A stretch of DNA of 64,000 nt from Fuscovulum ytuae. Its GTDB lineage: Bacteria > Pseudomonadota > Alphaproteobacteria > Rhodobacterales > Rhodobacteraceae. The position numbers and the translations under genes were made by a program. Location of the stretch: positions 2,078,001-2,142,000 of the forward strand of contig NZ_CP124535.1 in NCBI RefSeq assembly GCF_029953595.1, in the 5' to 3' direction. This document shows positions 7,508-17,086 of this stretch, in pieces (the stretch's first letter is position 1; each line of letters begins with the position of its first letter). The notes under the pieces are model-generated. The model was not told the origin of the DNA. It was given only the letters and a program-made list of their open reading frames with translations, and searched no databases.

Positions 7508-10500
7508 ATGCACGTCGTCTTCCGCGAAAGCCACGGTCTGGAAACAGCCGACACCCCCTATGATCCGGGCCAAGACCCCGCCGATCTTGTGGTGCTGTCC
7601 TTTTCCGACAGCGACCTTGGCGCCTTCGCCGCAGGCTGGCACCGGGCGGGGGGCACATTGCCCCCGACCCGACTGCAAAACATCGTGGCGCTGCGCCACC
7701 CTGTCTCTGTCGACACCTACATAGACCGCACCCTTTCGGGTGCCCGCGCCATCCTCATCCGCCTCATCGGGGGCGAGGCATATTGGCCCTACGGCATCGC
7801 CTCCATCCGCGACCTTGCCCAGCGCAAGGGGCTGGCGCTGGCCATCCTCCCCGCCGATGGCCGCCCCGATCCCGCGCTGGATGCCGCCTCTACCCTGCCC
7901 GTCTCCACCCTGCGCCGCCTTCAGGCGCTCTGTGATGCCGGCGGCGCGGTGGCTGCACAGGCGGCGCTTGCACAACTGGCGCTGGCGGCAGGCCTCTACG
8001 CCCCCCCCGTTCCGGGCGACAAGCGGATGCCCGATTTCGGCTTTTACGATCCCGACCGGGGCGTGATCCCGCCGCCCGACGCTGCCGACCAACCCACCGT
8101 CCTCGTCAGCTTCTACCGCAGCTACCTCACCGCCGCCGATACCGACACTGTCGATGCGCTGATCCGATCGCTCCGCGCCGCTGGCTTCGCAGCAACGGGC
8201 GTCTTTGCCCCCTCGCTCAAGGTGCCGGGCTTCACCGACTGGTTGAGACCTCACCTCACGCGCCTGAACCCCGCCGCCGTGGTCAATGCCACCGCCTTTT
8301 CGGCCCGCGCCGATGATGGCTCCACCCCCTTCGATGCGGGCGATTTCCCGGTCTTTCAAATCGCCCTCTCCACCGCCCGCCGCCGCGACTGGGCCGCATC
8401 GGACCGCGGCCTGTCGCCCGCCGACCTTGCCATGCATGTCGTCCTGCCCGAGGTGGATGGCCGCCTCTTTGCAGGCCTCGCCTCGTTCAAATCCCCCGGC
8501 AAGCGCGACGCCGATCTGCAATTCTCGCGCTTTGCCCATCGCGCCGATGCCGCCGCCATTGCCGCCGTCACCGCCCGCGTCACCGCTTGGCACCGCCTCG
8601 CCACAACGCCCGCGCCGGATCGCCGCCTCGCCGTGGTCCTCTCCACCTATCCCGGTCGCGCGCATCAACTGGCCCATGCCGTGGGGCTCGACGCGCTCGC
8701 CTCGACAGAGGCGCTTCTGCAAGACCTCGCCGCCGCCAATCACAGCGTCGAACCGGGCGAAAATCTCGGCGCGGCGTTGATGGCCGAAACGCTGGCATGG
8801 CCGCTGGCCGATTACCAAGCCGCCCTCGCCACCCTGCCCCCAGACCTGCAAGAGGCCCTCACCGCCGCATGGGGCGCACCTGCCCAAGACCCCGCCTGCG
8901 ATGGCCAATCCTTCCGCTTCGCCGCACTCCATCGCGGCAACGCCCTGGTCGCCCTGCAACCCGAACGGGGCGAGGTCGCCTTGCGCGACGGCGAATATCA
9001 CGACCTCTCCCGCACTCCCCGCCATGCCTATGTCGCCTTCTACCTCTGGCTGCGGGCGCAGAACCTGCATGCGCTGGTCCATATGGGCGCGCATGGCACG
9101 CTGGAATGGCTGCCCGGCAAATCCGTGGCCCTCTCGGCCACTTGCTGGCCACAGGCACTGATCGGCCCCCTGCCCGTCATTTACCCCTTCATCGTGAATG
9201 ATCCGGGTGAAGCCGCGCAGGCCAAGCGCCGCATCGGCGCCCTTACCCTTGGTCACCTGCCCCCACCGCTCCGCGCTGCCGCCCTACCCGAAGGGATGCA
9301 CGGGCTGGAACGCCTGCTGGACGAATATTCCACCGCCGATGGGCTTGACCCCGCCCGCCGCGACCGCCTGATCGCCTCCATCCGGGCCGAGGCGCAGGCG
9401 CTGGGGGTTGAGGCCGATCTCGGCCTCCCCGCCACCGCCTCCGCCGCCGAGGCCATCACCCGGATTGATCGCTTCGTCTGCGACATCAAGGAAAGCCAAT
9501 ATGGCGAGGGGCTGCACATCCTCGGTCGCGGCCAATGCGGGGATGCGGAACGCGACGGCCTCTTCCGCGCCCTCTCGGGCCGCCGCGTCGCTCCCGGCCC
9601 CTCCGGTTCGCCTGCCCGTGGCCGCTCTGATGTCCTGCCCACGGGGCGCAACCTCTTTGCCGTCGATCCCCGCGCCGTGCCCAGCCGCGCAGCACAGGCC
9701 CAAGGCGTGAAACTGGCCGAAGAACTCCTCCGCCGCCACCTGCAAGATCACGGCGATTGGCCGCGCGGCCTTGTCGTCGATCTCTGGGGCAGCGCCACCA
9801 TGCGCACGGCGGGCGAGGAATTTGCCATGGCCCTCCACCTTGCGGGTCTTGCCCCCGTCTGGGATGCCGGATCGGGCCGTGTGTCGGGGGTGGAAATCAT
9901 CCCCCTCGCGCTCTTGAACCGCCCGCGGATCGACGTCACCCTTCGCGTCTCAGGCCTTTTCCGCGATGTATTCCCCGGCCTTGCCACCCTCTTTGAAACC
10001 GGTGCGCAGGCCCTTGCCGAACGCGACGAGTCGCCCGAGGACAACCCCTACCGCGCCCGCGCCGCCCGCGTCTTTGGGCCAAAACCCGGCCAATACGGCC
10101 TCGGCATGATGGCGCAACTTGACGACTTCACCCCCGAGGCCCGCGCCGCAGCGGGCGAGGCGTGGATCGCCGCCTCCTCATGGTCCATCGGCATCGATGG
10201 CCAGTCAAAGAATGACCGCGCCGCCCTCGAAACCCGCCTGCGCGCTGCCGATAGCTTCGTTCATGCGCAGGACCTACCCGAAAGCGATCTGCTGCTCGCC
10301 GCAGACTATGCCGCGCATGAGGCAGGCTTCGCCGCCGCCCTTTCGCGCCTTGGGGCCGCGCAGCCTGCGCTCTACCACCTCGACGCCACGCAACCTGACC
10401 GGCCCCGCGCCCGCAGCCTGACCGAAGAAATTGCCCGCGTTGTCCGCGCCCGCGCCGCCGATCCCGCATGGGCCGATGGCATGGCCGCCCATGGCTTCCG

Positions 10501-10753
10501 GGGTGCTGCCGAGATTGCCGCCACACTCGACCACATGGCCGCTTTCGCCCATCTCGCGGGCGTGGTGCCGCCGCATCTCTTCGACCTCTACCACGACGCG
10601 ACCTTGGGCCGGGACGACATCACCGCCTTCATGGAGCGTGAGAACCCCGCCGCCCTCGCGGCCTTGCGCGACATGTTCCGCCGACTGGCCGAGGCCGGGC
10701 TTTGGGTCACCCGCCGCAATTCCATCGCCGCCACGCTGGAGGTCGCGCCATGA
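7508..10753 (+). CDS. cobN: Cobaltochelatase large subunit CobN
   Basis: CobN is the large, substrate-binding subunit of the ATP-dependent aerobic cobaltochelatase, which inserts cobalt into hydrogenobyrinic acid a,c-diamide. The 1081-residue protein shows the CobN/magnesium chelatase BchH core, for instance HMGAHGTLEWLPGKSVALS and a region near 650-760 with GRNLFAVDPRAVPS and VVDLWGSATMRTAGEE. It is shorter than the roughly 1270-residue Pseudomonas denitrificans CobN; the reduction seems to be at the N terminus, but no frameshift is visible. CobS and CobT, the AAA+ partners, are not in the window. The gene ends in an ATGA overlap with cobG. Confidence 0.95.
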   Translation: MHVVFRESHGLETADTPYDPGQDPADLVVLSFSDSDLGAFAAGWHRAGGTLPPTRLQNIVALRHPVSVDTYIDRTLSGARAILIRLIGGEAYWPYGIASIRDLAQRKGLALAILPADGRPDPALDAASTLPVSTLRRLQALCDAGGAVAAQAALAQLALAAGLYAPPVPGDKRMPDFGFYDPDRGVIPPPDAADQPTVLVSFYRSYLTAADTDTVDALIRSLRAAGFAATGVFAPSLKVPGFTDWLRPHLTRLNPAAVVNATAFSARADDGSTPFDAGDFPVFQIALSTARRRDWAASDRGLSPADLAMHVVLPEVDGRLFAGLASFKSPGKRDADLQFSRFAHRADAAAIAAVTARVTAWHRLATTPAPDRRLAVVLSTYPGRAHQLAHAVGLDALASTEALLQDLAAANHSVEPGENLGAALMAETLAWPLADYQAALATLPPDLQEALTAAWGAPAQDPACDGQSFRFAALHRGNALVALQPERGEVALRDGEYHDLSRTPRHAYVAFYLWLRAQNLHALVHMGAHGTLEWLPGKSVALSATCWPQALIGPLPVIYPFIVNDPGEAAQAKRRIGALTLGHLPPPLRAAALPEGMHGLERLLDEYSTADGLDPARRDRLIASIRAEAQALGVEADLGLPATASAAEAITRIDRFVCDIKESQYGEGLHILGRGQCGDAERDGLFRALSGRRVAPGPSGSPARGRSDVLPTGRNLFAVDPRAVPSRAAQAQGVKLAEELLRRHLQDHGDWPRGLVVDLWGSATMRTAGEEFAMALHLAGLAPVWDAGSGRVSGVEIIPLALLNRPRIDVTLRVSGLFRDVFPGLATLFETGAQALAERDESPEDNPYRARAARVFGPKPGQYGLGMMAQLDDFTPEARAAAGEAWIAASSWSIGIDGQSKNDRAALETRLRAADSFVHAQDLPESDLLLAADYAAHEAGFAAALSRLGAAQPALYHLDATQPDRPRARSLTEEIARVVRARAADPAWADGMAAHGFRGAAEIAATLDHMAAFAHLAGVVPPHLFDLYHDATLGRDDITAFMERENPAALAALRDMFRRLAEAGLWVTRRNSIAATLEVAP

Positions 10754-11883
10754 CCCCCGCCTTCACCGTGAAAGGCTGGTGCCCCGGCGCGTTGCGCCCC
10801 ATGGCATCGGGCGATGGCCTTGTGGTGCGCGTCCGCCCCACAAATGGCCGTCTCACAGCCGCGCAGGCCGCAGGGCTGGCACAGGCCGCCGCCCGCCACG
10901 GCAACGGGCTGATCGACCTTTCCGCCCGTGGCAATGTCCAATTGCGCGGCGTGACCGAAGGCACTCATGCGGCGCTGATCGACGACCTCCGCGCGCTTGG
11001 CCTGATCGATCCCGACATCCTGTCGGAAACCCGCCGCAACATCCTCGTCACCCCTTTCGCGGATGGGGAAACAGATGCGCTCGCGGCAACCCTCGCGGTC
11101 GCGCTTGCCGATGTCCCACCCCTCCCCGGCAAATTCGGCTTCGTCATCGACACTGGCCCTGCCCCGATCCTGACCGCCACCGCAGGTGACATCCGCCTTG
11201 AGCGGGGGCATGACGGCGGCCTGATCCTGCGCCCCGACGGCCTGCCCCACGGCATCCCCGTCACCACCGAAACCGCCGCCGCAGAGGCCATCGCCCTCGC
11301 CCGCTGGTTCACCGAAACAGGCGGCATCACCGATGGGCGCGGCCGCATGGCCGCCCATATCGCGCGCGGCCACCGCCCTGCCCTACCGCGCACCGCCACC
11401 CCCGCCCCCGCGCAAACACCCCCCGGCCCCGGCCTCGTGCCGCAAGGCGCACTCGTCGCCTTCGAATTCGGCCAGATGACCGCCACCACCCTCTCCGGCC
11501 TCGCCGCCTTGGGCAACCTCCGCATCACCCCATGGCGCATGGTCCTGATCGAAGGGCTGCAAACCCTTCCCACCCTCCCCGGTCTAATCCTTTCCCAAGA
11601 CGATCCCCTCCGGCGGGTAGAGGCCTGCACCGGCGCCCCCGGCTGCCTTCAGGCCCATGCCGAAATCCGCCCCCTCGCCCGCCGCCTTGCCGCACAGGTC
11701 CCACCGGGCCGAACCCTCCACCTCTCCGGCTGCGCCAAGGGCTGCGCCCATCCCGGCCCCGCCGACCTCACCCTCGTCGCCACCCCGTCAGGCTTTGACC
11801 TGATCCAAGGTGGCACCGCGCAGGATGCCCCCCGCGCCCGCGCCCTCGATGCCACAGGCATCGACCTGAAAGGACTGTTCTGA
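10750..11883 (+). CDS. cobG: Precorrin-3B synthase CobG
   Basis: CobG is an oxygen-dependent Fe-S enzyme that hydroxylates precorrin-3A and forms the gamma-lactone of precorrin-3B, the marker step of the aerobic pathway. The 377-residue protein belongs to the sulfite/nitrite reductase-like superfamily. GNVQLRG in the N-terminal half and the cluster-binding CTGAPGCLQA and SGCAKGCAHP cysteines in the C-terminal half are visible. The start overlaps the cobN stop (ATGA at 10750-10753). Presence of CobG rather than a CobZ-type monooxygenase fixes which aerobic variant this organism uses. Confidence 0.92.
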   Translation: MTPAFTVKGWCPGALRPMASGDGLVVRVRPTNGRLTAAQAAGLAQAAARHGNGLIDLSARGNVQLRGVTEGTHAALIDDLRALGLIDPDILSETRRNILVTPFADGETDALAATLAVALADVPPLPGKFGFVIDTGPAPILTATAGDIRLERGHDGGLILRPDGLPHGIPVTTETAAAEAIALARWFTETGGITDGRGRMAAHIARGHRPALPRTATPAPAQTPPGPGLVPQGALVAFEFGQMTATTLSGLAALGNLRITPWRMVLIEGLQTLPTLPGLILSQDDPLRRVEACTGAPGCLQAHAEIRPLARRLAAQVPPGRTLHLSGCAKGCAHPGPADLTLVATPSGFDLIQGGTAQDAPRARALDATGIDLKGLF

Positions 11884-12512
11884 TGCCCCATATTTACGAA
11901 ACCGACGGCGCGAAGATTTACGAACAGTCCTTCGCCACCATCCGGGCCGAGGCCAATCTCGCCCGCTTCACCCCGGAAGAAGAAATCGTCGTCGTCCGCA
12001 TGATCCACGCCGCAGGCATGGTCGGGCTCGAAGAATTCGTCCACTTCACACCCGGCATGGCCATCGCTGCCCGCGCCGCGCTGGAACAGGGCGCACCCAT
12101 CCTCTGCGACGCGCGCATGGTTTCCGAAGGCATCACCCGCCCTCGCCTGCCCGCAAAGAACGAGGTGATCTGCACCCTGCACGATCCCGCCGTTCCCCCG
12201 CTGGCCGCAGAGATGAAAACCACCCGCTCTGCCGCCGCCCTCGAACTCTGGCGCCCGCATCTGGCGGGGGCCATCGTTGCCATCGGCAACGCCCCCACCG
12301 CGCTTTTCCACCTTCTGAACATGCTGGAAGACCCCGCCTGCCCCCGCCCCGCCGCGATCATCGGCTGCCCCGTCGGCTTCATCGGTGCGGCGGAATCGAA
12401 GGACGCCCTCATGGCCGCCCCACCCGTCCCCAGCGTGATCGTCAAGGGCCGCCTCGGCGGGTCTGCCATCACGGTCGCCGCCGTCAACGCTCTGGCCAGC
12501 CGCAAGGAATGA
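11883..12512 (+). CDS. cobH: Precorrin-8X methylmutase CobH
   Basis: CobH moves the C11 methyl group to C12, converting precorrin-8X to hydrogenobyrinic acid. The 209-residue length is typical. The catalytic histidine region is recognisable as RMIHAAGMVGLEEF (about 39-52), and the C-terminal part carries IIGCPVGFIGAAESK, the conserved substrate-loop motif. The start overlaps the cobG stop by one base (TGATG). Confidence 0.94.
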   Translation: MPHIYETDGAKIYEQSFATIRAEANLARFTPEEEIVVVRMIHAAGMVGLEEFVHFTPGMAIAARAALEQGAPILCDARMVSEGITRPRLPAKNEVICTLHDPAVPPLAAEMKTTRSAAALELWRPHLAGAIVAIGNAPTALFHLLNMLEDPACPRPAAIIGCPVGFIGAAESKDALMAAPPVPSVIVKGRLGGSAITVAAVNALASRKE

Positions 12513-12514
12513 CG

Positions 12515-13255
12515 ATGGGCCGCATCATCTGCGCCGGGCTTGGCCCCGGCGACCCCGATCTGATCTCTGTCCGCTCTGACCGCGCGATCCGTTCTGCGCG
12601 GCATGTGGCCTATTTCCGCAAGGCGGGCCGTCAGGGGCAGGCGCGGCGCATCGTGGACGGCATGCTCCATCCCGATGCCACCGAACTGCCGATGGAATAC
12701 CCGGTCACGACGGAAATCCCCTTCGACAGCCCTGACTACAACCGCCTTCTTTCGGATTTCTACGATGACTGGGCCGACCGCCTCGCCACCCTCGCAGAGG
12801 CTGGCCACGACATCGTCGTCCTCTGCGAAGGCGATCCGTTCCTCTACGGCTCCTTCATGCACCTCCACATCCGCCTGCGCGACCGCGTGACGGTCGAGGT
12901 GATCCCCGGCATCCCCGGCATGGTGGGCTGCTGGAACGCGACGGGCGAGCCGATCACATGGGGCGACGATGTCCTCTCCGTCCTCATGGGCACCCTGCCC
13001 GAAGAAGACCTGATCCGCCACATCCGCGCCGCCGACGCACTCGCCATCATGAAAACGGGCCGCAACCTGCCCCGCGTCCGCCGCGCCCTTGCCGCCGCAG
13101 GCCGCCTTGACGACGCATGGCTTGTCGAACGTGGCACCATGCCCAATCAGCGTATCGCCCGTCTCGCCGATGTGGATGCCACCGATTGCCCCTATTTCGC
13201 GATCGTCCTTGTCCACGGCCATGGCCGCCGCCCCCTGACGGAGGCCGAGGAATGA
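12515..13255 (+). CDS. cobI: Precorrin-2 C20-methyltransferase CobI
   Basis: CobI methylates precorrin-2 at C20 with S-adenosylmethionine to give precorrin-3A. The 246-residue protein begins with the tetrapyrrole methylase GLGPGDPDL motif and contains VLCEGDPFLYGS and VIPGIPGM, both standard for this fold. Two starts compete: ATG at 12509 gives an ATGA overlap with cobH, but the only good ribosome site, AAGGA at 12504-12508, is spaced correctly for ATG at 12515, which I chose. The choice changes only two residues. Confidence 0.93.
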   Translation: MGRIICAGLGPGDPDLISVRSDRAIRSARHVAYFRKAGRQGQARRIVDGMLHPDATELPMEYPVTTEIPFDSPDYNRLLSDFYDDWADRLATLAEAGHDIVVLCEGDPFLYGSFMHLHIRLRDRVTVEVIPGIPGMVGCWNATGEPITWGDDVLSVLMGTLPEEDLIRHIRAADALAIMKTGRNLPRVRRALAAAGRLDDAWLVERGTMPNQRIARLADVDATDCPYFAIVLVHGHGRRPLTEAEE

Positions 13256-14019
13256 CCCCGACCCAACAAGCGGGCCGTGTCACCGTCGCGGGACTTGGAC
13301 CGGGTGCCGATGCCCTCGTCACCCCCGAAGTCACCGCCGCACTGGCCGAGGCGACGGATATCGTCGGCTACATCCCCTATGTCGCCCGCATCGCCCCCCG
13401 CCCCGGCCTGACGCTGCACCCATCCGACAACCGGGTCGAGCTTGACCGCGCCCAGACCGCCCTCGACATGGCCGCCCAAGGCCGCCACGTGGTCATCGTC
13501 TCCTCTGGCGATCCCGGCGTCTTCGCCATGGCCTCCGCTTTGTTTGAGGCGCTGGAAACCCGCCCCGACCGGGCCGACACCGATATCCGCATCCTCCCCG
13601 GCATAACCGCCATGCTGGCCGCCGCCGCCCGCGCGGGTGCGCCCTTGGGGCATGACTTCTGCGCCATCAACCTGTCCGACAACCTCAAACCCTTTGCCGA
13701 GGTGGAACGCCGCCTGCGCCACGCCGCCCAAGGCGGCTTTGCGATGGCGTTCTACAACCCCCGCTCGAAATCCCGCCCGCACCAGTTCACCCGCGTGCTA
13801 GAGATATTGCGCGAGGAATGCGAACCCGCCCGCCTGATCACATTCGCCCGCGCCGTTTCCACGCCCGAGGAACAGCTTTCCACCGTCACCCTCGCCGAGG
13901 CGACGCCCGAAATGGCCGATATGCGCACCGTCGTCATTGTCGGCAACGAAGCCACCCGCCGCGTGGGCCGCTGGGTCTATACCCCCCGTTCGGTGCCCGC
14001 CCCCACGGATGCCGAATGA
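13252..14019 (+). CDS. cobJ: Precorrin-3B C17-methyltransferase CobJ
   Basis: CobJ methylates precorrin-3B at C17 with ring contraction, giving precorrin-4. The 255-residue protein shows GLGPGADALVTPE, the family-specific GYIPYVARI, VSSGDPGVFAM, ILPGITAMLAAAA and AFYNPRSKSRPHQ. The start at 13252 gives an ATGA overlap with cobI; longer in-frame extensions lack these features. Its 3' end overlaps the antisense cobK gene by 43 bases (13977-14019). Confidence 0.94.
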   Translation: MTPTQQAGRVTVAGLGPGADALVTPEVTAALAEATDIVGYIPYVARIAPRPGLTLHPSDNRVELDRAQTALDMAAQGRHVVIVSSGDPGVFAMASALFEALETRPDRADTDIRILPGITAMLAAAARAGAPLGHDFCAINLSDNLKPFAEVERRLRHAAQGGFAMAFYNPRSKSRPHQFTRVLEILREECEPARLITFARAVSTPEEQLSTVTLAEATPEMADMRTVVIVGNEATRRVGRWVYTPRSVPAPTDAE

Positions 14020-14744
14020 CCCAGCCAGTCCAGCACCGCATCCACATCCCCCACCACGCGCCGCGCGGGAATGGCAGGGCGCTCGATCATCACCACCCGC
14101 AGCCCCAACGCGCGCGCGGCCACCAGCTTCGCTTCCGCCCCCGCACCCCCGGCATTCTTGGCCACGACATGCGTGATCCCATGATCGCGCATCAGCGTCA
14201 GATCCCCCTCCGCCGTAAAGGGGCCCCGCGCGATCACGGCCTTTGCATCGGGCAGGGGCAGCGCCCCCTCTGGCGGATCGACCAACCGCAGCAGATAAAA
14301 ATTTCCTGGCTTCACGGCAAACGGCTCCAGACTCTGCTTGCCGATGGCCAGAAACACCCGCGCGCCCGCATTGGGCAGCGCGGCCACCGCGCCCTCGACA
14401 TCTGGCACACCCAGCCAATCATCCCCCGGCTCGGCCTGCCATGCGGGCCGCTCCAGCGCGATCAGGCCCACCCCCGCCTCGGCGCAGGCCGCCACGGCAT
14501 GCGCGCTCATCTGCGCGGCGAAAGGATGCGTCGCATCTACAACATGGGTGAAGCCGCCCGCCCGCAGATACTCCACCAAGCCCGCCACCCCGCCAAAGCC
14601 CCCCACCCGCAGCGGCAGGGGCTGGGCCTTGGGCGCATCGGTCCGGCCCGCATAGGAAAAGACAGCCTCCACGCCCCGCGCGGCAAGGGCTTCGGCCAAT
14701 TGGCTGGCCTCGGTCGTGCCACCCAGCAGAAGAAGGCGCGTCAT
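13977..14744 (-). CDS. cobK: Precorrin-6A reductase CobK
   Basis: CobK reduces precorrin-6A to precorrin-6B with NADPH. The 255-residue protein starts [20 protein letters not shown], the usual dinucleotide-binding start, and has VVDATHPFAAQMSAHA and the C-terminal VVAKNAGGAGAEAK, typical of the CobK/CbiJ family. It is the only minus-strand gene inside the cob operon. Its ATG (14742-14744) shares bases with the cobL ATG (14743-14745), so its promoter and ribosome site (AAGGA) lie inside cobL, while its 3' end overlaps cobJ. Open frame continues far upstream but carries no family sequence. Confidence 0.94.
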   Translation of the reverse strand: MTRLLLLGGTTEASQLAEALAARGVEAVFSYAGRTDAPKAQPLPLRVGGFGGVAGLVEYLRAGGFTHVVDATHPFAAQMSAHAVAACAEAGVGLIALERPAWQAEPGDDWLGVPDVEGAVAALPNAGARVFLAIGKQSLEPFAVKPGNFYLLRLVDPPEGALPLPDAKAVIARGPFTAEGDLTLMRDHGITHVVAKNAGGAGAEAKLVAARALGLRVVMIERPAIPARRVVGDVDAVLDWLGHSASVGAGTERGV

Positions 14745-15927
14745 GGCTGATCCTTGGCTCTTCATCATCGGTCTGGGCGAAGATGGACCGGCAGGCCTGT
14801 CCGAGGCAAGCCGTGCCGCCCTTTCCACCGCCACCGCCGTTTTCGGCGCCCCCCGCCACCTGTCGCTTGCCGGGATCGACGCCGCAAGGGCCATGGAATG
14901 GCCTATTCCCTTCGACCTTGCCCCCCTCCTCGCGCGGCGTGGCGAACCCACCGCCATGCTCGTATCCGGCGACCCCTTCTGGTTCGGCGCGGGCGGATCG
15001 GTTGCCGTGCATCTGGACCCGTCCGAATGGCAGGCGCACCCCATTTCCGGAACCTTCTCGCTCTTCGCCGCGCGCATGGGCTGGCGGCTGGAGGATACGC
15101 TCTGCCTCGGCCTCCACGCCGCGCCCTTCGCCCGCCTGCGCCCCGTCCTTGCCCGTGGCACCCGCGCGCTCTGCACATTGCGCGACCCCGCCGCCCTGCC
15201 CGCCTTGCAATCATGGCTCCGCGACAACGGCTTCGCCGCCGCCCGTCTGACCGTGGGCGAAGCTTTGGGCGGCCCCCGCGAACGCCTGCGCCCCGCCTCT
15301 GAAATCACCGACGATCTCACCGCCCCCCTCGCCGTTGCCATTGACGGCCGCGACCTGCCCGCCTCGGCAGGCCTGCCCCGCGCCTCAGGCCTTTCCGACG
15401 ACCTCTTCGCCAGCGATGGCCAGATCACCCGCCGCCCCGTCCGCGCCCTGACGCTGTCCGCCCTCGCCCCCAGACCGGGCGAAAGGCTCTGGGACATCGG
15501 CGCAGGCTCTGGCTCCATCTCGGTCGAATGGTGCCTCGCAGGCGGCACCGCGATCGCCATCGAGGCCCGCCCCGACCGCGCCGCCAATATCCGCGCCAAT
15601 GCGGCGGCCTTCGGCATCGAACACCGCCTGACCGTGATAGAAGGCACCGCCCCCGCCGCACTCGCCCCCCTTCCGACCCCCGATGCCGTCTTCGTCGGCG
15701 GCGGCGGCGATGCCGCGCTGCATGCCCATCTTTGGGACACACTCCCCCCCGGCACCCGCCTTGTCGCCAATGGCGTCACGCTGGAAACCGAATCCACCCT
15801 TGCCGCCTGCCATGCCGCCCATGGCGGCCACCTGCTGCGCATCGATCTCGCCGAGGCCACCCCCTTGGGCCGCTTCCACGGCTGGACCGCCGCCCGCCCC
15901 GTCGTGCAATGGAGCGTAACGCGATGA
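14743..15927 (+). CDS. cobL: Precorrin-6B C5,15-methyltransferase (decarboxylating) CobL
   Basis: CobL methylates C5 and C15 and removes the C12 acetate carboxyl group, giving precorrin-8X. The 394-residue protein is the usual two-domain form: residues 1-200 are a CbiE-like tetrapyrrole methylase ([25 protein letters not shown]) and about 210-394 are a CbiT-like SAM methyltransferase ([15 protein letters not shown]). AGAAGAAGG lies at proper distance before the ATG at 14743. An earlier in-frame ATG at 14716 would deepen the overlap with cobK and is not favoured. The gene ends in ATGA with cobE. Confidence 0.94.
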   Translation: MADPWLFIIGLGEDGPAGLSEASRAALSTATAVFGAPRHLSLAGIDAARAMEWPIPFDLAPLLARRGEPTAMLVSGDPFWFGAGGSVAVHLDPSEWQAHPISGTFSLFAARMGWRLEDTLCLGLHAAPFARLRPVLARGTRALCTLRDPAALPALQSWLRDNGFAAARLTVGEALGGPRERLRPASEITDDLTAPLAVAIDGRDLPASAGLPRASGLSDDLFASDGQITRRPVRALTLSALAPRPGERLWDIGAGSGSISVEWCLAGGTAIAIEARPDRAANIRANAAAFGIEHRLTVIEGTAPAALAPLPTPDAVFVGGGGDAALHAHLWDTLPPGTRLVANGVTLETESTLAACHAAHGGHLLRIDLAEATPLGRFHGWTAARPVVQWSVTR

Positions 15928-16310
15928 TCGTCGCCGGCATCGGCCTGCGCGCGGCCACCACGCTCGCAACCCTCACGGCCCTCCTTCACAGGGCCGAGGA
16001 AACCACAGGCCACCCCGTCCACGCCCTCGCCACCGCCACGGAAAAAGCCTCCCATCCGGCCCTGACCGCACTGGCCAAGGCCCGCGCCCTGCCGCTCCAT
16101 GCCGTCGCCATCGACGGCATCCCCACCCCCACCCAATCCCCTCGCATCCAGACCCGTTTCAACACCGGATCGCTGGCCGAGGCCGCCGCGCTTTCCGCCG
16201 CAGGCCCCGGCGCGACGCTCACCCTCGCGCGGATCACCGCGCCCGACGGCATGGCCACCCTCGCCATCGCCACCAGCCAAGGACCAAACCCCCAAGGATT
16301 CCACCCATGA
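15924..16310 (+). CDS. cobE: CobE/CbiG C-terminal-like cobalamin biosynthesis protein
   Basis: A 128-residue protein beginning [17 protein letters not shown], matching the small CobE family, which corresponds to the C-terminal domain of Cbi[15 protein letters not shown] is the conserved central motif. CobE is required for aerobic B12 synthesis in some bacteria, but its exact reaction is not settled. The ATGA overlaps with cobL before it and cobM after it place it firmly in the operon. Confidence 0.87.
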   Translation: MIVAGIGLRAATTLATLTALLHRAEETTGHPVHALATATEKASHPALTALAKARALPLHAVAIDGIPTPTQSPRIQTRFNTGSLAEAAALSAAGPGATLTLARITAPDGMATLAIATSQGPNPQGFHP

Positions 16311-17086
16311 CCGTCCATTTCATCGGCGCAGGCCCCGGCGCGGCCGACCTCATCACGCTGCGTGGCCGCGACCTTATCGCCGCCTGCCCGGTCTGCCTCT
16401 ACGCTGGCAGCCTTGTGCCAGAGGCACTCCTGTCCCACTGCCCCCAAGGCGCGCGGATCGTGAACACCGCCCCCCTGTCGCTGGACGAGATCATGGCAGA
16501 AATCCAATCCGCCCATGCCGCAGGCCATGATGTGGCCCGCCTCCATTCAGGCGATCTTTCCGTCTGGTCGGCCATGGGCGAACAACTCCGCCGCCTGCGC
16601 GACCTTGGCATCCCCTACGATGTCACGCCCGGCGTGCCCTCCTTCGCCGCCGCCGCCGCCGCCCTTGGCGCGGAACTCACCCTGCCCGGCGTGGCACAAT
16701 CGGTGATCCTCACCCGCACCTCGGGCCGTGCCTCTGCCATGCCCGATGGCGAGACGTTGGAAAATTTCGCCCGCACCGGGGCCACCCTCGCCATCCACCT
16801 GTCGGTCCATGTCCTTGCCGATGTGCAGGAACGCCTCACCCCCCATTACGGCCCGGATTGTCCCGTCGCCGTGGTCTTCCGCGCCTCTTGGCCCGATCAA
16901 CGCATCCACCGCGCCACGCTTTCGACGATCGATCCCAAGATCGGCGAAGGTGAACGCACCGCCCTCATCCTTGTGGGCCATGCCCTCGGGGCGGAAGACT
17001 TCGACGAATCCCGCCTTTACGCCGGCGATTACGACCGTCGCTATCGCCCCGTCGGCACCTCCCCTCGTTTCCCCGAATCCGCATGA
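16307..17086 (+). CDS. cobM: Precorrin-4 C11-methyltransferase CobM
   Basis: CobM methylates precorrin-4 at C11 to give precorrin-5. The 259-residue protein has the family signatures [16 protein letters not shown], the Cys-containing [24 protein letters not shown] and [15 protein letters not shown]. Length is normal for the family. It is coupled by ATGA overlaps to cobE and to cobB. Confidence 0.95.
   Translation: MTVHFIGAGPGAADLITLRGRDLIAACPVCLYAGSLVPEALLSHCPQGARIVNTAPLSLDEIMAEIQSAHAAGHDVARLHSGDLSVWSAMGEQLRRLRDLGIPYDVTPGVPSFAAAAAALGAELTLPGVAQSVILTRTSGRASAMPDGETLENFARTGATLAIHLSVHVLADVQERLTPHYGPDCPVAVVFRASWPDQRIHRATLSTIDPKIGEGERTALILVGHALGAEDFDESRLYAGDYDRRYRPVGTSPRFPESA

Noticed and set aside
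6227-9256. A very long minus-strand open frame (about 1000 codons) opposite cobW and cobN
   Set aside because: It is a frame shadow caused by high GC at third positions; the protein is low-complexity Gly/Ala/Asp and matches nothing, while cobW and cobN on the other strand have clear motifs.
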